This document shows, one piece after another, positions 21,977 to 29,319 of a stretch of DNA of 31,280 nt (within the stretch, counting starts at the first letter, position 1; every line of letters begins with the position of its first letter). Source of the stretch: DATACN01 sp038215095 (GTDB lineage Bacteria; Actinomycetota; Thermoleophilia; Solirubrobacterales; Thermoleophilaceae); assembly GCA_038215095.1 (NCBI GenBank), contig JBBQRG010000036.1, forward strand, positions 1 to 31,280, read 5' to 3'. A program made the translations under genes and the position numbers. The notes beneath the pieces were generated by a model that was given only the letters and a program-made list of their open reading frames with translations, had not been told where the DNA came from and searched no databases.

Positions 21977-22657
21977 GTGGCCGACTCTCCCCCCCAGAAC
22001 CCCCAGCGCAAGTCCCGCTACACCGAAGGCCGTGGCATCGCGGGCGCCTTCGAGGGCGAGACCGTTACCCGCCGCCGCCTGATGGAGGGCGGCGCGCTGG
22101 CCGTCGGTGGCGTGGCCACAATGGCTTTCGGCCTGCCCGCCCTCGGCTTCGCGCTGGGCCCGGTGTTCAAGGACACGGTGCCCGAGAAGTGGCAGGACGT
22201 GGGCCCGGAGGGCGACTTCAACGATACGAGCTACGTGCCGCGCGTGATGAACATCACGCCGAACATCGGCGAGGCGGGTAAGACCACGGTGTACGTGCGA
22301 AAGGCCAAGTCCAGCGACGTCAGCCCGAGCGACCGCGACCAGCACATCAAGCCGCTGCCGTACGTCGCCATCTCCACGCGCTGCGCCCACCTCGGCTGCC
22401 CGGTTCGCTACATCCAGGCCTCGCAGAAGTTCGTCTGCCCGTGCCACGGCGGCATCTACGACGCGCAGGGCAAGGTCGCGGGTGGCCCGCCGGTGCGCCC
22501 GCTCGACCGCTTCTACACCCGCGTGATCAACGGCCGCGTGCAGGTGGGCGACCGCTTCTCGCTGAACTCCGAGCTGCGCCGCTTCAAGCCGCGTGACCCG
22601 TCGAACCACCTCGACGGGCTGTGGCAATACCTCTACCCGTCGAGGCCCACCACATGA
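21977..22657 (+). CDS. qcrA: Rieske 2Fe-2S subunit of the quinol-cytochrome c oxidoreductase (b6c/bc type)
   Basis: The 226-residue Rieske protein takes an electron from menaquinol and passes it to cytochrome c. A twin-arginine signal-anchor is seen: TRRRLMEGGALAVGGVATMA (first R at 32). The 2Fe-2S ligands are C136 and H138 in CAHLGC and C154 and H157 in CPCHGG, with C141 and C156 available for the disulfide. The usual first box is CTHLGC; here Ala replaces Thr. GTG 21977 is the start. A TACAGA hexamer 13 nt upstream is a possible -10. Its stop overlaps the cytochrome b start as ATGA. tatA and tatC, needed to export such proteins, lie 4.5 kb downstream. Confidence 0.95.
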   Translation: MADSPPQNPQRKSRYTEGRGIAGAFEGETVTRRRLMEGGALAVGGVATMAFGLPALGFALGPVFKDTVPEKWQDVGPEGDFNDTSYVPRVMNITPNIGEAGKTTVYVRKAKSSDVSPSDRDQHIKPLPYVAISTRCAHLGCPVRYIQASQKFVCPCHGGIYDAQGKVAGGPPVRPLDRFYTRVINGRVQVGDRFSLNSELRRFKPRDPSNHLDGLWQYLYPSRPTT

Positions 22658-23493
22658 AGCTTCCGTCCCCGCCGGTTCCCAAGTTCCTGAAGCCCACGCC
22701 GAAGCGCCCCGGCCAGAACGGCAGCAACGGCGCGCCGGGCGCGAACGGTGGCAACGGCGCCACCACGACCGAGCCCACGATCAAGGACCACGCGATCGAG
22801 GGCGCCGCCACGGCGGTAGGCTGGCTCGACGAGCGCACCGGAGCCAGCCCCTTCCTGCGCGGCTTCCTCTACCGCAAGGTCCCGAAGGGCACCAACTGGT
22901 ACTACACCCTCGGCTCGGCCACGATGTTCGCCTTCCTGTCGCAGGCCGTGACCGGCGTGATGCTGGCGATGTACTACGAGCCCGACTCGAGCCGCGCCTA
23001 CGAGTCGGCCGCCCGCATCACCAACCAGGTCTTCCTCGGCGAGTTCGTGCGCGGCATGCACAAGTGGGGCTCGTCGGTGATGATCATCCTGATCTTCCTG
23101 CACATGGGCAGGACCTTCTTCTTCGGCGCGTACAAGTACCCGCGCGAGCTGAACTGGATCATCGGCGTGGTGCTGCTGGTGCTCACGCTGGCCATGGGCC
23201 TGACCGGCTACCTGCTGCCGTTCGACCAGCGCTCCTTCTGGGCCACGGTCGTGGCGGTGAACATCAACGCGTCAGGGCCGATCATGGGGCCCTACCTGGC
23301 CGACTTCCTGCGGGCCGGAGCGGAGTTCGGCCCCACCACGATCCCCCGCTTCTACGCGCTGCATATGCTGGCCATCCCGGGCCTGATCGCCGCGCTGATC
23401 GGCGCGCACCTGTACCTGGTCGCAAAGCTCGGCACCACGGCCCCGCCGTGGCTGAAGGCCGAGAAGAAGGACCTCCTGCGAGAGGAGATCTGA
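22654..23493 (+). CDS. qcrB: Cytochrome b6-type subunit (N-terminal half of cytochrome b)
   Basis: This 279-residue membrane protein is the four-helix, heme-bearing half of a split cytochrome b. The first heme-ligand pair is in RGMHKWGSSVMIILIFLHMG, with 13 residues between the histidines. The second is in the helix beginning ALHMLAIPGLIAALIGAHLY, with 14 between. The 13/14 spacing is that of cytochrome b6 rather than mitochondrial-type b. The N-terminus carries an unusual Gly/Asn-rich linker (GQNGSNGAPGANGGNGATTT) before the core. ATG 22654 overlaps the Rieske stop as ATGA, which is why I prefer it to the upstream ATG 22621. Subunit IV with cytochrome c follows six bases after the stop. Confidence 0.95.
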   Translation: MKLPSPPVPKFLKPTPKRPGQNGSNGAPGANGGNGATTTEPTIKDHAIEGAATAVGWLDERTGASPFLRGFLYRKVPKGTNWYYTLGSATMFAFLSQAVTGVMLAMYYEPDSSRAYESAARITNQVFLGEFVRGMHKWGSSVMIILIFLHMGRTFFFGAYKYPRELNWIIGVVLLVLTLAMGLTGYLLPFDQRSFWATVVAVNINASGPIMGPYLADFLRAGAEFGPTTIPRFYALHMLAIPGLIAALIGAHLYLVAKLGTTAPPWLKAEKKDLLREEI

Positions 23494-23499
23494 GCCACC

Positions 23500-24216
23500 T
23501 TGGACGCAAAGCAGCGCGAGCAGTACCTGCGCGAGTACTCGATCCTGAAGAACCAGGGGAAGCCCTTCTTCCCCTACGCGATCGCCAAGGACGGGTCGAT
23601 GGCGGTGATCGTGCTGCTCGTGATCATCGCGATGTCGATCCTCTTCGGAGCCGAGCTGGGCCCGAAGGCCGACCCCACGACCACCACCTACACGCCGCGC
23701 CCGGAGTGGTACTTCTTCTTCCTGTTCGAGCTGCTGCGGGTGGTCAGGCCGCCCGCGCTCGTGTTCCTGGCGACGATCGGCATCCCCACGATCTGCCTGA
23801 CGCTGCTGCTGATGCTGCCGTTCCTCGACCGCGGCCCGGAGCGCCACCCGCTGCGGCGCCCGATCGCCACCACCTTCGGCATCGCCACCATCGGGGCGAT
23901 GACCTACCTGACGATCCTCGGCGCCCTTGCGGGCGCGCCGACGGAGATCGAGCTGGCCACGAAACCCCAGTTCCAGAAGGGGCGCGACGTCGTGGCCTCT
24001 TCCGGCTGCCTGGGTTGCCACAAGATCGGCGACAACGGCGGCACGATCGGCCCCAACCTCACGAAGATCGGTGACCGCGCGGGCAAGGACGCGATCTCCC
24101 GCACGCTGGTGAACCCCACGAAGCCGATGCCGTCGTACTCGAGGCTGAAGACGCAGAAGCCGCAGGAGTTCAACGAGCTCGTTCGCTACGTCGCGTCGCT
24201 CAAGTCGAAGAACTGA
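23500..24216 (+). CDS. qcrC: Subunit IV-cytochrome c fusion of the quinol-cytochrome c oxidoreductase
   Basis: The 238-residue protein joins the C-terminal half of cytochrome b (PetD-like) to a c-type cytochrome. The quinol-site motif PEWYFFFLFELLR and three hydrophobic helices (MAVIVLLVIIAMSILFGAEL, LVFLATIGIPTICLTLLLML, TTFGIATIGAMTYLTILGAL) form the first part. The second has the heme c site CLGCH (C170, C173, H174) and a probable axial methionine M210 in KPMPSY. The arrangement Rieske, b6, subunit IV-cytochrome c equals QcrABC of Bacillus. Start TTG 23500 lacks a good ribosome site. The heme c domain would lie outside the membrane and pass electrons to an oxidase. Confidence 0.94.
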   Translation: MDAKQREQYLREYSILKNQGKPFFPYAIAKDGSMAVIVLLVIIAMSILFGAELGPKADPTTTTYTPRPEWYFFFLFELLRVVRPPALVFLATIGIPTICLTLLLMLPFLDRGPERHPLRRPIATTFGIATIGAMTYLTILGALAGAPTEIELATKPQFQKGRDVVASSGCLGCHKIGDNGGTIGPNLTKIGDRAGKDAISRTLVNPTKPMPSYSRLKTQKPQEFNELVRYVASLKSKN

Positions 24217-24220
24217 GGGC

Positions 24221-24921
<701 letters not shown>

Positions 24922-24925
<4 letters not shown>

Positions 24926-25902
24926 AGGGGGCCCGCGCCCAGCTCGCGCCGGTGCTCGACGCGGGCGGGCCGCGGCTGGCCGAGCTGCTCGGGCGAACCG
25001 AGGAGCGCCTTCGCGAGGTCGCGCGCGGCCATGGCGAGGCGCTCGGGGCCCACGCGGAGGGCACGCTCTCGGCCGGGGGCAAGCGCCTGCGCCCGACCCT
25101 GGTGTTCCTCTGCTCCGACGGCGGCGGCGAAGAGCTGGTGGCCGCGGGCACGGCCGTGGAGCTCCTGCACATGGCCACGCTGGTGCACGACGACGTGCTC
25201 GACGCCGCGACGCTGAGGCGCGGCCGGCCCACCGTGTTCGCGGAGGGAGGCAGGCAGGCGGCCACTGCCACCGGCGACCTGCTGTTCTCGCGGGCCTTCG
25301 CCGAGCTCGCCTCCACCGGCAGCGCGGCCGGGGTGCGCGTGCTGTCCACGGCCTCGTCGGCGCTCGCGCGCGGCGAGCTCATGCAGCGCGCCGACGCCTG
25401 GGGCGCGGGCGTGACCCCCGAGCGCTACCTCGAGCGCTGCCGCCTGAAGACCGCCAGCCTGTTCCAGGCCTCCTGCCACCTTGGCGCGCTGGCAAGCGGA
25501 TCGCCGGAGCTGGCCGAGCCGCTCGGGCGCTTCGGCGAGCGAATCGGGCTGGCCTTCCAGCTGCTGGACGACGTGCTCGACGTGTCCGGCCCCACCGAGC
25601 GCACGGGCAAGCCGCGCGGAGCCGACCTGCTGGACGGCACGGTCACCCTGCCGCTGGTCCTGGCGCGCGAGCAGGACCCGGAGCTGCGCGAGCTCGACCT
25701 GCGGGCGGCGGTCACGGGACCGGCCGAGGCCGCGGCGCTCTGCGACCGCATCGCCGCCACCGGCGCGCTGCCCGAGGCGCGGGCGCAGGCGCTCACGCAC
25801 GTGGCGCAGGCGAAGGAGCTACTGGACGAGCTGGAGCTGGGCGAACCGCGACACATGGCCCTCGACCTAGTGGCCGACAGCGTGGTGGAGCGCTACGCCT
25901 AG
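24922..25902 (+). CDS. Polyprenyl diphosphate synthase (menaquinone side chain)
   Basis: This is a 326-residue all-trans polyprenyl diphosphate synthase that extends allylic diphosphates with isopentenyl diphosphate. The first Asp-rich motif is DDVLD at residues 90-94 (LVHDDVLDAATLRRG), the second DDVLD at 216-220 (QLLDDVLDVSG). GGKRLRPTLVFL is the substrate-binding segment and LKTASLFQASC the helix before the second motif. Small residues before the first motif suggest a long-chain product. ATG 24922 overlaps the menG stop as ATGA, which makes the menaquinone tail the obvious use. Chain length cannot be fixed by eye. It is followed by a 114-base gap to the convergent zinc-ribbon gene. Confidence 0.92.
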
Positions 25903-26016
25903 AGGAGAACGTACCCGCGTCCCAGAGCGCGCGGCCAGGCTGGCGTGCTGCCCGCGGCCACACGTGCCCCCTGCGCCACCGGCCGAGGGCTCGCTGTTTC
26001 TGCCCTCTGCCCTTAT

Positions 26017-26448
26017 TTAAAAGTCTTCGGGGAGGATGGCGCCGGCCGCGAGCGCTCCTGCGAAGCGCTCGATCTCCTCGGCCATGTTGGCGCGCATGAG
26101 GCGGCGGTAGTCGCCGGCCAGCAGGTCGGCGCCCCGGTCGAGCTCCTCGTCGAAGGCCTCGACCGTGTCCTGGTTGAAGACGCCTTCGCGGAAGACGTCG
26201 CAGTTGGGGCAGTGCAGCATCACGGTCCAGTTCTCGGTGCCGGACTCTTCCCAGTGGACCGGGTAGACCAGCTCGGAGTCGCAGTCCAGGCAGATGTGCA
26301 GCTCCTGGTCGTGCTCGGCCGGAGCGTGGCGCTTGGCCGCCTCGGCGACCTCGGCCTCGCCGAAGAGGACCACCTCGATGGTCTTTCCGCTCGGCAGGAC
26401 GACGCGCTTCACGAACTGGGTTTGATCTTCGTGGCCTTCCATTTCCAT
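26017..26448 (-). CDS. Hypothetical zinc-ribbon protein
   Basis: The protein has 143 aa from ATG 26448 (GTG 26451 adjoins it and ATG 26442 is a third choice). It has two CxxC pairs, CLDC and CPNC, separated by about 30 residues (IHICLDCDSELVYPVHW-like, then WTVMLHCPNCDVFREG), the pattern of a treble or zinc ribbon. A beta-rich N-terminal part (KRVVLPSGKTIEVVLFGEAE) and an acidic helical C-terminus ending AILPEDF flank it. I cannot assign a function; a regulator or adaptor is possible. It is divergent from dcd across about 70 bases. Its stop is in an AT-rich patch (TTATTTAAAAG) unusual for this region. Confidence 0.8.
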   Translation of the reverse strand: MEMEGHEDQTQFVKRVVLPSGKTIEVVLFGEAEVAEAAKRHAPAEHDQELHICLDCDSELVYPVHWEESGTENWTVMLHCPNCDVFREGVFNQDTVEAFDEELDRGADLLAGDYRRLMRANMAEEIERFAGALAAGAILPEDF

Positions 26449-26483
26449 CACTCAGTCCCCGTATCGGCACGCCCCCGGCGAAC

Positions 26484-26510
26484 TTGAACGTCGCAGCCTG
26501 GGAATACACT
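26484..26510 (+). promoter_or_regulatory. Predicted dcd promoter (TTGAAC ... TACACT)
   Basis: TTGAAC (26484-26489) and TACACT (26505-26510) are separated by 15 bases, shorter than the usual 17. Ten bases follow before GTG 26521, so the mRNA would be leaderless or nearly so. This is the only candidate promoter in the window with a convincing -35-like box. Start of the divergent zinc-ribbon gene lies 36 bases to the left. Confidence 0.5.
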
Positions 26511-26520
26511 TCCGCCGCTC

Positions 26521-27087
26521 GTGGTACTCAGCGACCGCAGCATCCGCAGGGAAATCGAGGCCGGGCGGATCGTCATCGACCCGTTCGACGAGAGCCTCGT
26601 GCAGCCGTCGAGCGTGGACGTGCGGGTGGACCGCCGCTTCCGCGTCTTCCACAACGGCCGCTACACGCATATAGACGTGCGCGAGCCCATGGAGGACCTC
26701 ACCGAGCTGGTCGAGCCGCCCGAGGGCGAGCCGTTCATCCTGCACCCCGGCGAGTTCGTGCTGGGCCAGACGCTGGAGCGTGTCACGCTGCCCGACGACC
26801 TGGTGGCACGGCTCGAGGGCAAGAGCTCACTTGGCCGCCTCGGCCTCCTGATCCATTCGACCGCCGGTTTCGTGGACAGCGGCTTCTCGGGCAACCTCAC
26901 GCTCGAGCTGTCGAACGTGGCGAACCTGCCGATCACGATCTACCACGGCATGCCGATCGGGCAGATCTCGTTCATGCGGATGGACTCGCCGGTGGAGCAC
27001 CCCTACGGCGGCGACGAGACCGGGAGCAAGTACCAGGGCCAGGACGAGCCCACCCCGAGCCGCTTCTACCTGAACTTCCGGGACTGA
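26521..27087 (+). CDS. dcd: dCTP deaminase (dUMP-forming or dUTP-forming)
   Basis: The 188-residue trimeric dUTPase-fold enzyme deaminates dCTP and supplies dUMP for thymidylate. Signature segments are LSDRSIRREIEAGRI, VQPSSVDVRVDRRFRVF, LEGKSSLGRLGLLIHSTAGF and GFSGNLTLELSNVANLPI, which holds the catalytic Glu. The C-terminal tail GSKYQGQDEPTPSRFYLNF is the nucleotide-closing segment. Many actinobacterial Dcd proteins are bifunctional deaminase-dUTPases; the sequence fits but does not prove this. Start is GTG 26521, placed ten bases after a TACACT hexamer. tatA follows after 27 bases with its own -10-like hexamer. Confidence 0.95.
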   Translation: MVLSDRSIRREIEAGRIVIDPFDESLVQPSSVDVRVDRRFRVFHNGRYTHIDVREPMEDLTELVEPPEGEPFILHPGEFVLGQTLERVTLPDDLVARLEGKSSLGRLGLLIHSTAGFVDSGFSGNLTLELSNVANLPITIYHGMPIGQISFMRMDSPVEHPYGGDETGSKYQGQDEPTPSRFYLNFRD

Positions 27088-27101
27088 CGCGGCCCTCCCG
27101 C

Positions 27102-27107
27102 TACCAT
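27102..27107 (+). promoter_or_regulatory. Predicted -10 element (TACCAT) of tatA
   Basis: TACCAT overlaps the first possible tatA start codon (ATG 27106) and lies exactly 7 nt before the second (ATG 27115). If it is the -10 box, the upstream ATG cannot be translated and the mRNA is leaderless from 27115. Confidence 0.45.
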
Positions 27108-27114
27108 GCGAACC

Positions 27115-27324
27115 ATGCCCTTCGGCGTGGGACCGCTAGAGATCATCATCGTGCTGGTTGTAGTGCTGCTGGTCTTCGGACCGAAGCGGCTGCCGGATCT
27201 CGGTCGCTCGCTGGGCAGCGGGATGCGCGAGTTCAAGGACTCCGTCACGGGAGACAAGAAGGACAAGGACCGTGACGAGTTGCCGGACCGTCCCGAGCCG
27301 GCGCCCCGCGAGCAGAACTCCTAA
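27115..27324 (+). CDS. tatA: Sec-independent translocase protein TatA
   Basis: TatA multimers form the passage for folded proteins with twin-arginine signals. From ATG 27115 the product is 69 aa: MPFGVGPLEIIIVLVVVLLV (one helix), then the hinge FGPKRLPDLGRSLGSGMREF amphipathic helix, and a charged Lys/Asp tail. This is the standard TatA/E layout, and the start MPFGVGPLE is the usual one. ATG 27106 would add three residues only. tatC follows after 12 bases. There is no tatB in view. A likely client is the Rieske protein encoded at 21977, which has an RR signal. Confidence 0.94.
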   Translation: MPFGVGPLEIIIVLVVVLLVFGPKRLPDLGRSLGSGMREFKDSVTGDKKDKDRDELPDRPEPAPREQNS

Positions 27325-27336
27325 CCGGCCCCGGTA

Positions 27337-28107
27337 GTGCGTCGGGTCAGGCCGATCTCACACGACGACCGCCTGTCGGTCGTCGATCACCTGGGCGAGC
27401 TGCGGACCCGCCTGATCATCGGGGGCATCGCGTTTGCGGTCGCCTTCGCGCTCACGGGCTGGCAGAACCAGCTCGTGCTCGACATCATCAACTCCCCGCT
27501 GCCGAAGGGCGTGAAGCCGATCACGCTAGGGCCGGCCGAGTCGTTCTACGCCACGATCACGAACTCGGCCTATGCGGCGCTACTGATCGCGCTGCCGGTG
27601 ATCCTCTACCAGATCTACGCCTTCATCTTGCCGGCCTTCAGCCCCACCGAGCGGCGCGTGGCCCTGCCGCTCCTGATGCTCGTGCCGGTGCTGTTCATCG
27701 CGGGCGTGGTGTTCTGCTACTTCGTGGTGCTCACCCCGGCGCTTCACTTCCTGCTCAACTTCAACCAGGATCAGTTCAACGTGCAGGTGCGCGCACGCGA
27801 CTACTACTCGTTCGTGACGCTGCTGATGGTGGCCATGGGGCTGGCCTTCCAGGTGCCGATCGTGCTGCTGGCCGCCTGCAAGATCGGAGTGACCACGCCG
27901 GAGAAGCTGGCGAAGAACAGGCGCTACGCCCTCCTCGTGATCGCCGTCGTGGCCGCGCTGCTGCCGACGATCGACCCGCTCTCTCTCCTGCTCGAGATGC
28001 TTCCGATGGTCGCGCTGTACGAGTTGAGCATCGTACTGGCGCGGGTGCTCGGCCGGCCGTCGCCGGAGGTGGCGGAGCGAATGGCCTCCGCCGAGGGCCC
28101 CAGCTAG
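27337..28107 (+). CDS. tatC: Sec-independent translocase protein TatC
   Basis: TatC is the six-helix receptor for twin-arginine signals. The 256-residue protein has the conserved N-terminal SVVDHLGELRTRLI, the GPAESFYATI motif, and helices such as AYAALLIALPVILYQIYAFI and LPLLMLVPVLFIAGVVFCYF. The loop FNVQVRARDYYSFVTLL and the segment GLAFQVPIVLLAACKIG are also family features. The C-terminal tail after the last helix is short and Glu-rich. GTG 27337 starts it, 12 bases after tatA. The following gene begins 11 bases downstream. Confidence 0.95.
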   Translation: MRRVRPISHDDRLSVVDHLGELRTRLIIGGIAFAVAFALTGWQNQLVLDIINSPLPKGVKPITLGPAESFYATITNSAYAALLIALPVILYQIYAFILPAFSPTERRVALPLLMLVPVLFIAGVVFCYFVVLTPALHFLLNFNQDQFNVQVRARDYYSFVTLLMVAMGLAFQVPIVLLAACKIGVTTPEKLAKNRRYALLVIAVVAALLPTIDPLSLLLEMLPMVALYELSIVLARVLGRPSPEVAERMASAEGPS

Positions 28108-28118
28108 CCTTTCGCTCA

Positions 28119-28781
28119 ATGCTCTTCGACCTGAGAGGACGGCGCCGCCGCGCGGTGCAGGCCACCTACCTCACGCTCGCTGTGCTGATGGGCGGCGGGC
28201 TCGTGCTCTTCGGCATCGGCGGCAGCGTGTCGGGCGGGCTGCTCGACGCCTTCAAGGGCGGCAACGGCAACAACAGCGACGCCGGCAGCGCGGTGCAGAA
28301 AAGCAACGACAAGCAGCGCGCCCGGCTGCGGAAGGACCCGAGCAACCCCACCATCCTGGCCGAGCTCACCCGCGGCGAGTTCCAGCAGGCCACCGCCCAG
28401 ATCCCCTCCGGTGGCGCTTCCTACCCGAAGGCCGCCCGCGACGAGCTCGCCCGCTCGGGCCAGTACTGGCAGCGCTACCTGAAGGCGACCAAGGGCAAAG
28501 TCAGCCCGGACCTCGCCCGCGTGGCCCTCCAGGTGTACGACGTGAGCGCGCTCAACAAGCCCAAGGACGCCCAACAGGCGGCGCAGATCGTGGCCAGAGC
28601 CGACAACGACGCGTCGTCATACCTCCGACTCGTGCAGTATTCGACCCTTGCGGGAGACAAGCGGACGGCGAGCCTCGCGGCCCAGAAGGCCGTCGATGTC
28701 GCGCCGAAGGCGGAGCGCAAGGCAGTGAAGGCGCAGGCGAAGCAGTTCCAGAATCCTCAGGCCGTACAGCCGCAGGGGTAG
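28119..28781 (+). CDS. Hypothetical membrane-anchored TPR-like protein
   Basis: The 220-residue protein has a basic N-terminus (LFDLRGRRRRAVQ), one membrane helix (YLTLAVLMGGGLVLFGIGGS), a Gly/Asn/Ser linker, and a Lys/Ala/Gln-rich helical domain. That domain has repeat-like pairs (ALQVYDVSALNKPKDAQQAA, YLRLVQYSTLAGDKRTASLA), suggesting tetratricopeptide-type helices, but no canonical TPR pattern is fixed. The topology predicts a soluble domain outside the cell. ATG 28119 lies 11 bases after tatC, so cotranscription is likely. Its stop codon overlaps a possible -10 of the next gene. I do not recognise a function. Confidence 0.8.
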   Translation: MLFDLRGRRRRAVQATYLTLAVLMGGGLVLFGIGGSVSGGLLDAFKGGNGNNSDAGSAVQKSNDKQRARLRKDPSNPTILAELTRGEFQQATAQIPSGGASYPKAARDELARSGQYWQRYLKATKGKVSPDLARVALQVYDVSALNKPKDAQQAAQIVARADNDASSYLRLVQYSTLAGDKRTASLAAQKAVDVAPKAERKAVKAQAKQFQNPQAVQPQG

Positions 28782-28784
28782 ATT
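28779..28784 (+). promoter_or_regulatory. Predicted -10 element (TAGATT) of the STAS gene
   Basis: TAGATT overlaps the stop codon of the preceding gene and fits TANNNT. A short leader with GAGGGAGAG (28802-28810) follows before TTG 28813, so this gene, unlike several others, has a normal leader with a Shine-Dalgarno site. Confidence 0.35.
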
Positions 28785-28812
28785 CTTCAATAGTCAACAT
28801 CGAGGGAGAGCA

Positions 28813-29169
28813 TTGAATTTCCACATCCAAGACGAGGCGGTCGACGACACCACGCACGTCATCGAGCTCGGCGGCGAGGTGGATCTCTACACCGCGCCGG
28901 AGTTCAAGGAGCGCATGGTGGAGCTGATCGAATCAGGGAAGAAGCAGATCGTAGTGGACCTCTCGAAGGCCACGTTCATCGACTCCACGACCCTCGGCGT
29001 GCTCGTCGGCGGCGTGAAGCGGCTGCGTCCCGCCGGTGGTTCGCTGGCGCTGGTCTGCACCGACGAGAACATCACGAAGATCTTCGAGATCACCGGCCTG
29101 GACCGTGTCTTCCCGATCCACAGCTCGCGCGACGACGCGCTCGCGGCGGTCGCCGCAGCAGCCGACTAG
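28813..29169 (+). CDS. STAS-domain anti-sigma factor antagonist (SpoIIAA/RsbV type)
   Basis: The 118-residue single STAS domain binds an anti-sigma kinase and frees a sigma factor in partner-switching control. VIELGGEVDLYTAPEFKERM is the domain start and FIDSTTLGVLVGGVKRL holds the phosphorylatable serine, S58, the same position as in B. subtilis SpoIIAA. TTG 28813 follows a purine-rich ribosome site. No cognate anti-sigma kinase or sigma gene is adjacent; the histidine kinase at 29320 has a different HATPase arrangement. It stands alone before tRNA-Lys. Confidence 0.92.
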   Translation: MNFHIQDEAVDDTTHVIELGGEVDLYTAPEFKERMVELIESGKKQIVVDLSKATFIDSTTLGVLVGGVKRLRPAGGSLALVCTDENITKIFEITGLDRVFPIHSSRDDALAAVAAAAD

Positions 29170-29184
29170 GCGATTCGGCACAGC

Positions 29185-29190
29185 TAAGAT
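29185..29190 (+). promoter_or_regulatory. Predicted -10 element (TAAGAT) of tRNA-Lys
   Basis: TAAGAT differs from TATAAT at two positions and ends 12 nt before the tRNA. As for tRNA-Ile, no -35 box is visible. Confidence 0.45.
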
Positions 29191-29202
29191 CGCCTCTTCG
29201 CC

Positions 29203-29275
29203 GGGCCGTTAGCTCAACTGGCAGAGCAGGAGACTCTTAATCTCAAGGTTGAAGGTTCGAGTCCTTCACGGCCCA
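29203..29275 (+). tRNA. tRNA-Lys (anticodon CTT)
   Basis: This is a 73-nt cloverleaf. The acceptor GGGCCGT pairs with ACGGCCC, discriminator A. The D stem is GCTC/GAGC, the anticodon loop CTCTTAA has CTT at 29236-29238, and the T arm is GAAGG-TTCGAGT-CCTTC. The first pair of the anticodon stem is a G-A mismatch; the other four pair. The 3' CCA is not encoded. No terminator is evident before the kinase gene. Confidence 0.96.
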
Positions 29276-29319
29276 TTCCTCAAGAACTTCTGACGCGTTA
29301 CCGATGACCTGAGGGCGAG

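Noticed and set aside
22621..22653. Earlier ATG for cytochrome b6
   Set aside because: It would overlap the Rieske gene by 37 bases; ATG 22654 makes the ATGA overlap used elsewhere in the window.
25903..26016. Possible terminator between the prenyl synthase and zinc-ribbon genes
   Set aside because: Only a 5-bp AGGGC/GCCCT stem with an 11-base loop is visible, with no T-run on either strand.
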